A stretch of DNA of 36,086 nt from Eubacteriales bacterium (lineage in GTDB: Bacteria > Bacillota > Clostridia > Lachnospirales > Lachnospiraceae): NCBI GenBank assembly GCA_030524455.1, contig JAUNGT010000032.1:1-36086 (forward strand), in the 5' to 3' direction. Every line of letters starts with the position of its first letter. Positions within the stretch are counted from its first letter, which is position 1. Of the stretch, positions 17,316 to 25,186 are shown piece after piece. Under the pieces are notes generated by a model, which saw nothing but the letters and a program-made list of their open reading frames with translations, searched no databases and was not told where the DNA came from. The translations under genes and the position numbers were made by a program.

Positions 17316-18821
17316 ATGGCGAAGCTTTATATCAACGAGAAAAAGAAGGAAGGGCGCATCAATCCCGAGGTGTACGGCCATTTTTCGGAGCATCTGGGCC
17401 GCTGCATCTATGAGGGTCTGTATGTGAAGGAGGATTCCGGCATCCCGAACAAAAACGGTATGCGCACCGATGTGGTGGAGGCGCTTAAGGAGATGCAGAT
17501 CCCGGTGCTGCGCTGGCCCGGCGGCTGCTTTGCGGACGAGTATCACTGGAAGGACGGCATCGGCCCCAGGGAGAACCGCAAAAAGATGATCAACACCCAC
17601 TGGGGCGGCGTGGTGGAGGACAACAGCTTCGGCACGCACGAGTTTTTCGAGCTCTGCGAGCAGCTGGGCTGTAAGACCTATGTGAACGGCAACGTGGGAA
17701 GCGGCACGGTGCAGGAAATGTCCGAGTGGGTGGAGTACATGACCTTCGACGGCGTGTCTCCCATGGCGGATCTGCGCAAGGCAAACGGCCATGAAAAGCC
17801 CTGGAAGGTGGACTATTTCGGTGTGGGCAACGAGAACTGGGGCTGCGGCGGCAACATGACGCCGGAGTATTACGCGAATCTTTACCGCCGCTATCAGACC
17901 TATGTGCGCCATTACCAGCAGGCGGCCCCGATCCAGAAGATCTGCGGCGGCCCCAATGTGGCGGACGACAACTGGACGAAAAAGGTGCTGGATACCTGCT
18001 TCGCAAGCCCTCATCCGGCAAATGCCCACGGCTTTATGGACGGTTTGTCGCTGCACTATTATGTGACGCCCGGCGGCTGGGACAAAAAAGGCTCCGCCAC
18101 GGAGTTTGGCGAAAAGGACTGGTATCTGACCCTGTCCAAGGCGCTTTACATGGAGGAGCTGATTAAGCTGCACGGCGGTATTATGGATCAGTTTGATCCG
18201 GAGAAAAAAATCGGCCTGATTGTGGACGAGTGGGGCGACTGGTTCGATGTGGAGCCCGGCACGAATCCCGGCTTTTTGTATCAGCAAAACACCATGCGGG
18301 ACGCGCTGGTGGCGGCTGTGACGCTGAATATTTTCAATAAGCACTGTGACCGCGTGAAGATGGCCTGCATCGCGCAGCTGGTGAACGTGCTGCAGTCCGT
18401 GATCCTGACAGAGGGGGAGAAGATGCTGCTGACTCCCACCTATCATGTGTTCCACATGTATAAGTACCATCAGGGGGCGCAGCTTCTGCACAGCGACATG
18501 GTGGGCGCAGAGACAGTCGGAAGCGATGATATCTGCGTTCCTTCCCTGCAGGAATCCGTTTCCGTGCAGGAGGACGGCACGATCACCGTGACGCTGGCAA
18601 ACCTTTCTGCGCAGGACAGCTGCCCGGTGGAGCTGCAGTTTGCGGAGAAAAAGCCGTCCCTGGTGGAAGGCCGCATCCTGAGCGGCGGCCTGCAGGCACA
18701 CAATACCTTCGAAGCGCCGGAGACGGTGAAGGAGGAGGCGTTTGACGCCGTCGCGCTGACGGAGCGGGGCGCGTCCCTGGAAATCCCGGCGCACAGCGTG
18801 GTGAGCCTGCGCATCCGCTGA
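17316..18821 (+). CDS. GH51 alpha-L-arabinofuranosidase, intracellular
   Basis: The 501-residue enzyme belongs to glycoside hydrolase family 51. The acid/base Glu is in GVGNENWG (Glu173) and the nucleophile Glu in LIVDEWGDW (Glu305). The N-terminal strand [20 protein letters not shown] region and [12 protein letters not shown] are family landmarks. There is no signal peptide, so it acts on imported arabino-oligosaccharides and releases L-arabinose for AraA. The C-terminal beta-sandwich ends in HSVVSLRIR, typical of the family. It is often called abfA; I leave the symbol empty as naming varies. Its stop overlaps the next start. Confidence 0.95.
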   Translation: MAKLYINEKKKEGRINPEVYGHFSEHLGRCIYEGLYVKEDSGIPNKNGMRTDVVEALKEMQIPVLRWPGGCFADEYHWKDGIGPRENRKKMINTHWGGVVEDNSFGTHEFFELCEQLGCKTYVNGNVGSGTVQEMSEWVEYMTFDGVSPMADLRKANGHEKPWKVDYFGVGNENWGCGGNMTPEYYANLYRRYQTYVRHYQQAAPIQKICGGPNVADDNWTKKVLDTCFASPHPANAHGFMDGLSLHYYVTPGGWDKKGSATEFGEKDWYLTLSKALYMEELIKLHGGIMDQFDPEKKIGLIVDEWGDWFDVEPGTNPGFLYQQNTMRDALVAAVTLNIFNKHCDRVKMACIAQLVNVLQSVILTEGEKMLLTPTYHVFHMYKYHQGAQLLHSDMVGAETVGSDDICVPSLQESVSVQEDGTITVTLANLSAQDSCPVELQFAEKKPSLVEGRILSGGLQAHNTFEAPETVKEEAFDAVALTERGASLEIPAHSVVSLRIR

Positions 18822-19075
18822 TGGAGACGGAAAAACCCCGCTGCTTAAAGTGCCTGCTGCGGGAGATGGATGAGGAGGCCTACATGCGGCAGCTTCACCG
18901 CTATATTGAGCTTTTGGATCAGGACGTGAAGGCCGCCCGAAAGCTCTATGAGGAGCGGCTGGAGGCCTGCAAGGCCTGTGATTATCTGGAGGCGGGCACC
19001 TGCCTGGCCTGCGGCTGCTATGTGGAGCTGCGGGCCGCAGTCAGAAAAAACAAATGTCCCTACCGGAAATGGTAG
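18821..19075 (+). CDS. Small Cys-rich protein, DUF6171-like
   Basis: The 84-residue protein has a CLKC motif near the N-terminus, a helical Tyr/Leu/Lys middle with heptad-like spacing, then CKAC, CLACGC and a CP...W ending. The paired cysteines suggest a zinc ribbon or zinc finger. It resembles the short DUF6171-type proteins of Firmicutes by pattern memory, which needs a profile search. Its ATG overlaps the GH51 stop (TGATG), so it is translationally coupled inside the arabinose operon, but no function is known. Confidence 0.75.
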   Translation: METEKPRCLKCLLREMDEEAYMRQLHRYIELLDQDVKAARKLYEERLEACKACDYLEAGTCLACGCYVELRAAVRKNKCPYRKW

Positions 19076-19093
19076 CGCAGAGGCAGAGGATGT

Positions 19094-20053
19094 ATGATGA
19101 GTGAAACAAAGCTTCGTTACAACGAACCCTGGATTTTACAGCGGGCCGATCCGTATGTCTATCGGCATACGGACGGCAATTATTATTTTACGGCGTCTCT
19201 GCCTGCTTACGACGGGATTGCGCTGCGCAAAAGCGCAACCCTGGCAGGGCTTGCCGACGCCGAAGAGGTGATGGTGTGGAAAAAGCATACGTCCGGCCCC
19301 ATGAGCGAGCATATCTGGGCGCCGGAGCTGCATTATCTGGACGGCAGATGGTATTTGTATTTTGCGGCGGGAGAGAAGGAGGACATCTGGAAGATCCGCC
19401 CCTATGTGCTGGAATGCGCGGATGCAGATCCGCTGACGGGAAGCTGGAAGGAGCTGGGGAAGATGAACGCTGCGCCCGGGGACGAATTTTCCTTCGAGGC
19501 CTTTTCCCTGGATGCCACCGTGTTTGAGAGCGGCGGGCAGCGCTACTATGTCTGGGCGGAAAAGGTGGGCGTGGGCAGACAGATTTCCAACCTCTACATT
19601 GCCAGAATGAAGGATCCCAACCATCTGGATACGGTGCAGGTGCTTCTGACGACGCCGGATTACGATTGGGAGCGGGTAGGCTTCTGGGTGGATGAGGGCC
19701 CGGCGGTGCTTCAAAGAAACGGGAATATCTATCTGACCTATTCGGCCAGCGAGACGGGCATCTGCTACTGCATGGGGATGCTGACGGCTTCGGAGCAGGA
19801 TGATTTGCTGGATCCGGCTTCCTGGAAAAAGGAACGCTATCCGGTGCTGCAAAGCAGCCCGGCCCACGGCGTCTACGGACCGGGGCACAATTCCTTCACC
19901 GTGGACGGGGAGGGGAACGATATTTTAGTATATCATGCGCGCACCAAGACGGAAATCACCGGCAATCCGCTCTACAATCCAAACCGGCACGCGATGCTGA
20001 TGAAAATCAAATGGGACAGTCAGGGCAGACCCGTCTTTGCCATCGACGGGTGA
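19094..20053 (+). CDS. GH43 family glycosidase, likely intracellular arabinofuranosidase
   Basis: The 319-residue protein is a five-bladed beta-propeller enzyme of glycoside hydrolase family 43. The expected catalytic triad is visible as Asp19 (RADPYVY, base), Asp140 (SLDATVFE, pKa modulator) and Glu201 (VDEGPAVL, acid). HGVYGPGHNSF near the C-terminus is also typical. No signal peptide is present. Arabinofuranosidase activity is inferred from the operon; beta-xylosidase activity is the alternative in this family. Adjacent ATGs at 19094 and 19097 are equally plausible starts. Confidence 0.93.
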   Translation: MMSETKLRYNEPWILQRADPYVYRHTDGNYYFTASLPAYDGIALRKSATLAGLADAEEVMVWKKHTSGPMSEHIWAPELHYLDGRWYLYFAAGEKEDIWKIRPYVLECADADPLTGSWKELGKMNAAPGDEFSFEAFSLDATVFESGGQRYYVWAEKVGVGRQISNLYIARMKDPNHLDTVQVLLTTPDYDWERVGFWVDEGPAVLQRNGNIYLTYSASETGICYCMGMLTASEQDDLLDPASWKKERYPVLQSSPAHGVYGPGHNSFTVDGEGNDILVYHARTKTEITGNPLYNPNRHAMLMKIKWDSQGRPVFAIDG

Positions 20054-20094
20054 GGCGGCCGGAACCGGCTTTCCCGAAAAAAAGGGGGTAGGCG

Positions 20095-21021
20095 ATGCTG
20101 TATATCAAAAATCTGGAGGACGGCATAGAGCTGTTCAAGGTGCTGGGCTCCGAGGTGCGGGTCAATATCATCAAGCTGCTTTTGCAAAACCGCGAAATGA
20201 ATATGAATGAGATCGCCAACAGCTTAAACATCACCAACGGCGCGCTGACCAGCCACATAAAAAGGCTGGAGGACGCCGGGCTGATTCTGGTGGCGGGGGA
20301 CGCTGCGGGGCACGGCAACCAGAAGGTGTGCAGCGTCAAGCAGGAGCGGATCCTGGTGGATATTGTGCCGGAGAGCGGCGACTCCCAGACCGGAAGCTAC
20401 GAAGCGGAGGTGCCGGTGGGGCAGTACGCGTCCTACAGCGTGTTTCCCACCTGCGGCATTTCCACGGTGGAGCATCTGATCGGGGAGGTGGACGATCCGC
20501 GCTATTTTGCCCACCCCGACCGGATCCAGGCGGGCGTGCTGTGGTTTTCGAGAGGCTATGTGGAGTATCTGATTCCCAACGTTTTGCCGGCGGCCCAAAA
20601 GATCGACGAGCTGATGTTTACGATGGAAATTTCCAGCGAGGCCCCCGGGACAAACAACGACTGGCCCTCGGACATCACCTTTTCCTTAAACGATGTGCCT
20701 ATCGGTGTGTGGACCTCCCCCGGGGATTTCGGGGATGCCCGCGGAACCTTCACGCCGGACTGGTGGCTGCCGAACTGGAATCAGTACGGTCTTTTGAAAA
20801 TGCTGGTGATCAACCGGGAGGGGACGTTTATCGACGGACTGAAAATCTCGGACGTTTCGCTGGAACAGTTTCGTTTGGATTACCGCAGCCTGATCCGGCT
20901 GCGCATGGAGGTGCGGGAGGATGCGGCCCATGTGGGCGGCATGACGCTGTTTGGCAGCGGCTTCGGCAACTACAGCCAGGGGATCAAGGTGCGGATCCGC
21001 TACAGCAAGATGGCGGGATAA
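20095..21021 (+). CDS. ArsR-type regulator with large C-terminal domain
   Basis: The 308-residue protein opens with an ArsR-type winged helix (residues about 5-85): LFKVLGSEVRVNIIKLLL, then MNEIANSLNITNGALTSHIKRLEDAGLI. No ArsR metal-binding Cys box (ELCVCDL) is present. About 220 residues follow that are unlike short ArsR proteins. They are Trp-, Asp- and Gly-rich (DITFSLNDVPIGVW, WWLPNWNQYG, GSGFGNYSQGIKVRI) and look beta-rich, as in sugar-binding modules. As the last gene of the arabinose operon it is the natural candidate for its local regulator, sensing an arabinose-derived ligand; that is inference. GGGGGT precedes the ATG. The last codons form one arm of a long hairpin with the downstream repeat. 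Confidence 0.85.
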   Translation: MLYIKNLEDGIELFKVLGSEVRVNIIKLLLQNREMNMNEIANSLNITNGALTSHIKRLEDAGLILVAGDAAGHGNQKVCSVKQERILVDIVPESGDSQTGSYEAEVPVGQYASYSVFPTCGISTVEHLIGEVDDPRYFAHPDRIQAGVLWFSRGYVEYLIPNVLPAAQKIDELMFTMEISSEAPGTNNDWPSDITFSLNDVPIGVWTSPGDFGDARGTFTPDWWLPNWNQYGLLKMLVINREGTFIDGLKISDVSLEQFRLDYRSLIRLRMEVREDAAHVGGMTLFGSGFGNYSQGIKVRIRYSKMAG

Positions 21022-21180
21022 GGAATTGCCTCCTTGTCCCGCCATCTTGTGCGATACGCCCTGCAAGCGGCTGCCGTGCTTGCACGGGCAGCCATTTGCA
21101 GGGCAACGGACAGCGAACAGCTTTGCTGTGAGCTGGCCGCGGTATCGCGCCGGATAGGGGAAGAAGATCTTTCCCTATCC
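21007..21180. repeat. Structured multi-hairpin repeat, copy 1
   Basis: The core at 21047-21180 is shared with copy 2 (22439-22572; 128 of 134 positions identical, no gaps). An outer stem GCGATAC/GTATCGC (21051-21057, 21142-21148) encloses two hairpins. The first is long: GCCCTGCAA (21058-21066) with TTGCAGGGC (21096-21104), extended inside by GGCTGCC/GGCAGCC and GTGC/GCAC. The second pairs ACAGC/GCTGT and CAGC/GCTG (21111-21135). A final 13-bp hairpin spans 21152-21180. On the left an 18-bp stem (21007-21024 with 21031-21048) uses the last codons and stop of the ArsR-type gene as one arm. The copy lies between the converging ArsR-type and LytTR genes. Confidence 0.9.
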
Positions 21181-21190
21181 GATTATGAGC

Positions 21191-21922
21191 TTATTTATCT
21201 GTCCCGCTTTCCTTTTTCCGATAGGCCGAAACGGCCCGTTCCAGCGCCCGGGATTCCCCGAAAGAGAGCCGAAACTGCTTGCCGCCCAGCATCGTCACCT
21301 TGAAAAAGGTGATCTGCTGCACATAGAGCATATTCAGGACGGCGCGGTTGGCCAGGAGGATAAAGCAGTCATAGTCCTTGAGATTGCCGCAGAAGGTTTC
21401 GGAGTTCATCTCGGTGAGGCGCTCCTCCCCGTTGAACAGGCGGATGCGCATGTCCCGGTCGTTTTCCGGCCAGGCGCAGAGGATTTCGTCCTCGCTCAGA
21501 TAGAAGGTCTCCAGACGGTTCCGGAACTCAATCTTTTTGACCTGCTGGTTCTTGATGGAGAGAAGCTGGTCGATCATCCGGGAGAGCGCGTCCACCGTAA
21601 TGGGCTTATCCATAAAAAGGACATTGTCCGGCAATCCGGGGGACTTGCGGTAGTCCACCTTGCCGCAGCAAAAGACGATGGGGACGGCAGTGCCGTCTGC
21701 GCGGAGCATATTGGAGAGCTCCACCGCGTCGCAGCCTTCCTCGGTCATATCCATAAAAATCGCGTCGTAGATCATCGGCGTCGTCAGAATCGACTCTTTG
21801 CTGCCGAAGGAATCCACATACAGCACGCCGGTGGTGGAAATCCGGCGGTCAGATTCCCGGCCCAGGAGCCGTTCCATCTGTTTTCTGTCTACCATGTGAT
21901 CGTCACAGACTGCCAGGTGCAT
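21191..21922 (-). CDS. Orphan LytTR-type response regulator
   Basis: The 243-residue protein has an N-terminal receiver domain with the acidic pair in AVCDDH, the phospho-acceptor Asp in AIFMDMTEE and the switch Lys in VLFMDKPI. A C-terminal LytTR-like DNA-binding domain follows (about 145-235), with LYVQQITFFKV and FRLSFGESRALERAV. Regulators of this type bind direct repeats and usually control peptide-signalling, virulence or bacteriocin loci. No histidine kinase is adjacent, so it is an orphan here. The start at 21922 has a strong AGAGGAGG site. The 3' end lies 10 bp from repeat copy 1. It lies 23 bp downstream of the DUF1294 gene and is probably cotranscribed. Confidence 0.85.
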   Translation of the reverse strand: MHLAVCDDHMVDRKQMERLLGRESDRRISTTGVLYVDSFGSKESILTTPMIYDAIFMDMTEEGCDAVELSNMLRADGTAVPIVFCCGKVDYRKSPGLPDNVLFMDKPITVDALSRMIDQLLSIKNQQVKKIEFRNRLETFYLSEDEILCAWPENDRDMRIRLFNGEERLTEMNSETFCGNLKDYDCFILLANRAVLNMLYVQQITFFKVTMLGGKQFRLSFGESRALERAVSAYRKKESGTDK

Positions 21923-21945
21923 AAATGATACCTCCTCTAAGCCGT

Positions 21946-22242
21946 TTAAAGAATCGCGAAGGAAAAGGGGGAGGCGAACAGAAGATAACACAAAAGCGCA
22001 ATCTGTACGGCCAGAATCGCCGGCATTCCCAACACGAAAGAGCGGTGCAGCGTCTTGTGCCTGAAAAAATACATCCCGAGGATACTGCCCACGCTGCCGC
22101 CCAGGGCGGCGATCAGAAAAAGCGTGGCCTCCGGGATGCGCCAGGCCTTGCGGCGGGCGCGCCGCTTGTCGATTCCCATCGCTGCAAATCCGATTATATT
22201 CACTATTATAGCATAAAGAGCCAAAATGAAAATGACTTCCAT
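21946..22242 (-). CDS. DUF1294 small membrane protein
   Basis: The 98-residue protein has three hydrophobic segments (about residues 2-22, 38-58 and 70-93). The conserved FAAMGIDKRRARRKAWRIPE loop and GGSVGSILGMYFFRHKT are the recognition marks of the DUF1294 family. Its function is unknown. GAGG precedes the ATG at 22242. It lies upstream of the LytTR gene on the same strand. Confidence 0.88.
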   Translation of the reverse strand: MEVIFILALYAIIVNIIGFAAMGIDKRRARRKAWRIPEATLFLIAALGGSVGSILGMYFFRHKTLHRSFVLGMPAILAVQIALLCYLLFASPFSFAIL

Positions 22243-22585
22243 AAAAAATTCCTCGTTCTTCTTCCGTCAGGGACAGGATTTCGGGCAGCTCAGGCTGTGA
22301 GGAGAGGCCCCCAAAGTGCAGTGCAGCGCGCCAAGGCGGTTGAGCTCCGGGCGCTGCTCATTGAAAATTTTTAGCCCGGAGGGCTGAAAACACAAGAAGC
22401 CAGACGAGAGGGAGCAGGCTCCCTTTCGTCCGGCGATTTTGTGCGATACGCCCTGCAAGCGGCTGCCGTGCTTGCACAGGCAGCCATTTGCAGGGCAACG
22501 GACAGCGAACAGCTTTGTTGTGAGCTGGCCGCGGTATCGCGTCGGATAGGGAAAGAACTTCTTTCCCTATCCGATGGGTCGTGAT
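22243..22585. other. Intergenic region before argG 3' end
   Basis: This 343-bp stretch lies between the DUF1294 start and the argG stop. Its right half is repeat copy 2. Its left half (22243-22398) holds an AGCCC-GGA-GGGCT inverted repeat at about 22371-22386 and no convincing gene. A short minus-strand open frame here shares its first residues with a similar frame in copy 1 only because of the repeat. Confidence 0.7.
22399..22572. repeat. Structured multi-hairpin repeat, copy 2
   Basis: The 134-bp core (22439-22572) is aligned without gaps to copy 1 in the same orientation, 1392 bp away. It keeps the same outer stem, long hairpin, second hairpin and final hairpin (22544-22572, perfect 14-bp stem). 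Upstream, a different hairpin (GCC at 22399-22401 through GGC at 22432-22434, containing GACGA/TCGTC and AGGGAG/CTCCCT) sits where copy 1 has its 18-bp stem. The right end lies 13 bp from the argG stop. Confidence 0.9.
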
Positions 22586-23812
22586 TTAGTCGTTGTTCTT
22601 TGCGGCAACTTCCTGCATTTTCATTGCGCGAACCTTGCTGGAGAGGCCGAAGAGGTTGATGAAGCCTTCCGCGTCGTGGTGGTCGTAGAGGTCGCCGGTG
22701 GTGAAGGAAGCGATGCTCTCGTTGTAGAGGGAGTAGGGGGAGGTGGTTCCGGCTTTGATGATGTTGCCCTTATAGAGCTTGAACTTCACTTCACCGGTCA
22801 CATACTCCTGGGTCTTTTCCACGAAGGCCTGTACCGCCTCGCGCAGGGGGGTAAACCATTTGCCCTCGTACACGATCTGAGCCATCTTGTTGCCCATGTC
22901 GATCTTCTCCGCGTAGGTGTCGCGGTCCAGGATCAGCTCCTCGAGCTGCTGGTGAGCCTCCATCAGGATCGTTCCGCCGGGAGTCTCATAGACGCCGCGG
23001 GATTTCATGCCGACCACGCGGTTTTCCACGATATCTACGATGCCGATGCCGTGCTTGCCGCCCAGGGCGTTTAAGGTGCGGATGATATCGGATACCTTCA
23101 TGGGCTGGCCGTTTACGCTGGTGGGCACGCCCTTTTCAAAGGTCATGGTCACATACTCGGCCTCGTCGGGAGCGGCCTCGGGGGTGTTGCCCAGCACCAG
23201 CAGGTGGCCGTAGTTGGGCTCGTTTGCAGGATCCTCCAGCTCCAGGCCCTCGTGGCTGATGTGCCAGAGGTTACGGTCGCGGCTGTAGCTGGAATCCGCG
23301 GAGAAGGGAAGGTGGATGCCGTGGGCCTTGCAGTATTCAATCTCGGACTCGCGGGAATCCATGGTCCACTTATCATTTCTCCATGCAGCGATGATCTTTA
23401 AGTCGGGAGCCAGCGCCTTGATGCCAAGCTCGAAACGGATCTGATCGTTGCCCTTGCCGGTCGCGCCGTGGCAGATCGCGGTCGCGCCCTCCTTGCGGGC
23501 GATTTCCACCAGCTTCTTGGCGATCAGCGGGCGGGCCATGGAGGTGCCGAGCAGGTACTTGTTCTCATAGACCGCGTGGGCCTGCACACAGGGAACCACA
23601 TACTCGTCGCAGAACTCGTCCACCACGTCCAGCACATATAATTTGGAAGCGCCGCAGGAGAGAGCGCGCTCCTCCAGTCCGTCAAGCTCCTCCTCCTGGC
23701 CGCAGTCGATGCAGACACAGACTACCTCGTAGTCGAAGTTTTCCTTCAGCCACGGGATAATGGCTGTGGTGTCCAGGCCGCCGGAATAGGCTAAAATAAC
23801 TTTCTCTTTCAT
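22586..23812 (-). CDS. argG: Argininosuccinate synthase
   Basis: The 408-residue enzyme joins citrulline and aspartate with ATP to form argininosuccinate in arginine biosynthesis. The ATP-pyrophosphatase P-loop AYSGGLDTT (near residues 8-16) is clear, as are GATGKGNDQIRFE and SRGVYETPGGTIL, both typical of ArgG. The start at 23812 follows GGAGG; 13 further in-frame residues upstream are not family-like. It is divergent from argC. No argH follows; the gene ends next to repeat copy 2. Confidence 0.97.
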   Translation of the reverse strand: MKEKVILAYSGGLDTTAIIPWLKENFDYEVVCVCIDCGQEEELDGLEERALSCGASKLYVLDVVDEFCDEYVVPCVQAHAVYENKYLLGTSMARPLIAKKLVEIARKEGATAICHGATGKGNDQIRFELGIKALAPDLKIIAAWRNDKWTMDSRESEIEYCKAHGIHLPFSADSSYSRDRNLWHISHEGLELEDPANEPNYGHLLVLGNTPEAAPDEAEYVTMTFEKGVPTSVNGQPMKVSDIIRTLNALGGKHGIGIVDIVENRVVGMKSRGVYETPGGTILMEAHQQLEELILDRDTYAEKIDMGNKMAQIVYEGKWFTPLREAVQAFVEKTQEYVTGEVKFKLYKGNIIKAGTTSPYSLYNESIASFTTGDLYDHHDAEGFINLFGLSSKVRAMKMQEVAAKNND

Positions 23813-23899
23813 GATCAGATCCTCCGTTACTGTATTTGCATTTTCTTTCAATATGTGTCAAGATAGAGGGGGAAAACCGCTCTCTTGAAATCTTCCATT

Positions 23900-23946
23900 A
23901 CTATACACCCGGAGGGCGGAGAATGCAAGTGAAAAAATATGCAAAT
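23900..23946 (-). promoter_or_regulatory. argG promoter with adjacent ARG-box-like sequence
   Basis: On the minus strand, TTGCAT (23923-23928) and TATAGT (23900-23905) are separated by 17 nt, a good sigma-A pair giving an argG leader of about 80 nt. Just upstream of the -35, 23929-23946 contains TGAAAAAATATGCAA, which resembles an ArgR half-site pair (TGAATWWWWATTCA-type). The leader itself can form a TCAAG-AGAG/CTCT-CTTGA hairpin. Confidence 0.55.
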
Positions 23947-23970
23947 TTCACTTATTTTTTTGAGTAAAAG

Positions 23971-24020
23971 TGTATTTTATTCATAAAAGGCTTGAATATT
24001 ATGGATAAAAGAGGTATTAT
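23971..24020 (+). promoter_or_regulatory. argC promoter with ARG boxes
   Basis: TGTATTTTATTCATA at 23971-23985 reads TATGAATAAAATACA on the other strand, close to the ARG box consensus bound by ArgR/AhrC. A second, weaker box lies around 23992-24008. The second box covers TTGAAT (23993-23998), which with TATTAT (24015-24020, 16-nt spacer) forms the likely argC promoter. Repression by ArgR with arginine is therefore expected. No argR gene is in the window. Confidence 0.6.
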
Positions 24021-24053
24021 TATGCAATCCGAAAACGGAAGGAGCAGAGAATT

Positions 24054-25106
24054 ATGATAAAGGCAGGGATTATCGGAGCGACCGGATACGCGGGCGGCGA
24101 GCTGGTCCGTCTCCTGATGGGACACAAAAATGCAGAGATTAAATGGTACGGTTCCAAAAGCTACATTGACCAGCGCTATGCGGATGTCTACCGGAATATG
24201 TTCCAGGTGGTGGAGGACGTATGTAAGGACGATAATATAAGGGAGCTTTCCCGGCAGGTGGACGTGATTTTCACGGCTACGCCCCAGGGCTTTCTGGCTT
24301 CTGTGCTGGATGAGGATATCCTGTCTGCGGCAAAGGTGATCGACTTGAGCGCGGATTACCGGATCAAGGATGTTGCTACCTATGAAAAGTGGTACGGCAT
24401 TCAGCATCAGTCGCCGCAGCTGATCGGCGAGGCGGTCTACGGCCTGTGTGAGCGCAACCGGGAGGCGATCAAAAAGGCGCGCCTGGTGGCGAATCCGGGC
24501 TGCTATCCCACCTGCTCGATCCTGTCGGTGTTTCCGCTGCTGGCGGAGGGGCTGATCGATCCGGCAACCCTGATCATCGACGCAAAGAGCGGGACCTCCG
24601 GGGCGGGCCGGGGCGCCAAGGTGGCGAACCTTTACTGTGAGGTCAATGAAAATATCAAAGCCTACGGGGTGGCGGGACACCGGCATACGCCGGAGATCGA
24701 GGAGCAGCTCTCCTATGCGGCGGGCTGTCCGGTGGTGCTGAACTTTACGCCGCATCTGGTTCCCATGAACCGGGGGATCCTGGTGACGGCCTACGCTTCC
24801 TTAAAGGAAACAGACGGGGAGCTTCCGACCCCGGAGCAGGTGCGCAGCGCCTATCGGAAATATTATGACGGGGAACGGTTTGTGCGGCTGCTGCCCGAGG
24901 GCGTCTGCCCGGAGACCAAGTGGGTCGAGGGCAGCAACTATGTGGACGTCAATTTCAAGATCGATCCCCGCACGAAGCGCGTGATCATGATGGGAGCGAT
25001 GGACAACCTGGTCAAGGGCGCGGCGGGCCAGGCGGTGCAGAATATGAACCTGATGTTTGGCGAAAGAGAGAGCGAGGGACTGGAGCTTGTCCCCATGTTT
25101 CCGTAA
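24054..25106 (+). CDS. argC: N-acetyl-gamma-glutamyl-phosphate reductase
   Basis: The 350-residue enzyme reduces N-acetylglutamyl phosphate to the semialdehyde with NADPH, the third step of arginine synthesis. The Rossmann motif GATGYAGGELVRLL lies at the N-terminus (residues 8-21), and the catalytic Cys sits in VANPGCYPTCS. GHRHTPEIEEQL and the C-terminal VKGAAGQAVQNMNLM block are typical. AAGGAG precedes the ATG. It is divergent from argG. Two non-arginine genes separate it from argJBD. Confidence 0.98.
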   Translation: MIKAGIIGATGYAGGELVRLLMGHKNAEIKWYGSKSYIDQRYADVYRNMFQVVEDVCKDDNIRELSRQVDVIFTATPQGFLASVLDEDILSAAKVIDLSADYRIKDVATYEKWYGIQHQSPQLIGEAVYGLCERNREAIKKARLVANPGCYPTCSILSVFPLLAEGLIDPATLIIDAKSGTSGAGRGAKVANLYCEVNENIKAYGVAGHRHTPEIEEQLSYAAGCPVVLNFTPHLVPMNRGILVTAYASLKETDGELPTPEQVRSAYRKYYDGERFVRLLPEGVCPETKWVEGSNYVDVNFKIDPRTKRVIMMGAMDNLVKGAAGQAVQNMNLMFGERESEGLELVPMFP

Positions 25107-25114
25107 AAAAGGGC

Positions 25115-25143
25115 TTGCTTTTGCAGCGCTTTCTCTGTATGAT
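25115..25143 (+). promoter_or_regulatory. Internal promoter candidate before the glycosylase gene
   Basis: TTGCTT (25115-25120), a 17-nt spacer and TATGAT (25138-25143) lie in the 80-bp gap after argC. They could give separate expression to the downstream DNA glycosylase, GNAT and argJBD genes. Confidence 0.5.
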
Positions 25144-25186
25144 CTGAACTGTTGCCGGCGGTGCTGCGCAGAAAAGAGGAAAAAGC

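Noticed and set aside
20686..22458. Two short minus-strand frames (at 20686-21066 and 22267-22458) that begin with the same peptide, MQGVSHK
   Set aside because: The shared start is encoded by the duplicated structured repeat; the first frame is antisense to the ArsR-type gene and neither has a ribosome binding site.
21025..22580. CRISPR array
   Set aside because: The two repeats are long, structured and 1.4 kb apart with genes between them; there is no regular repeat-spacer pattern.
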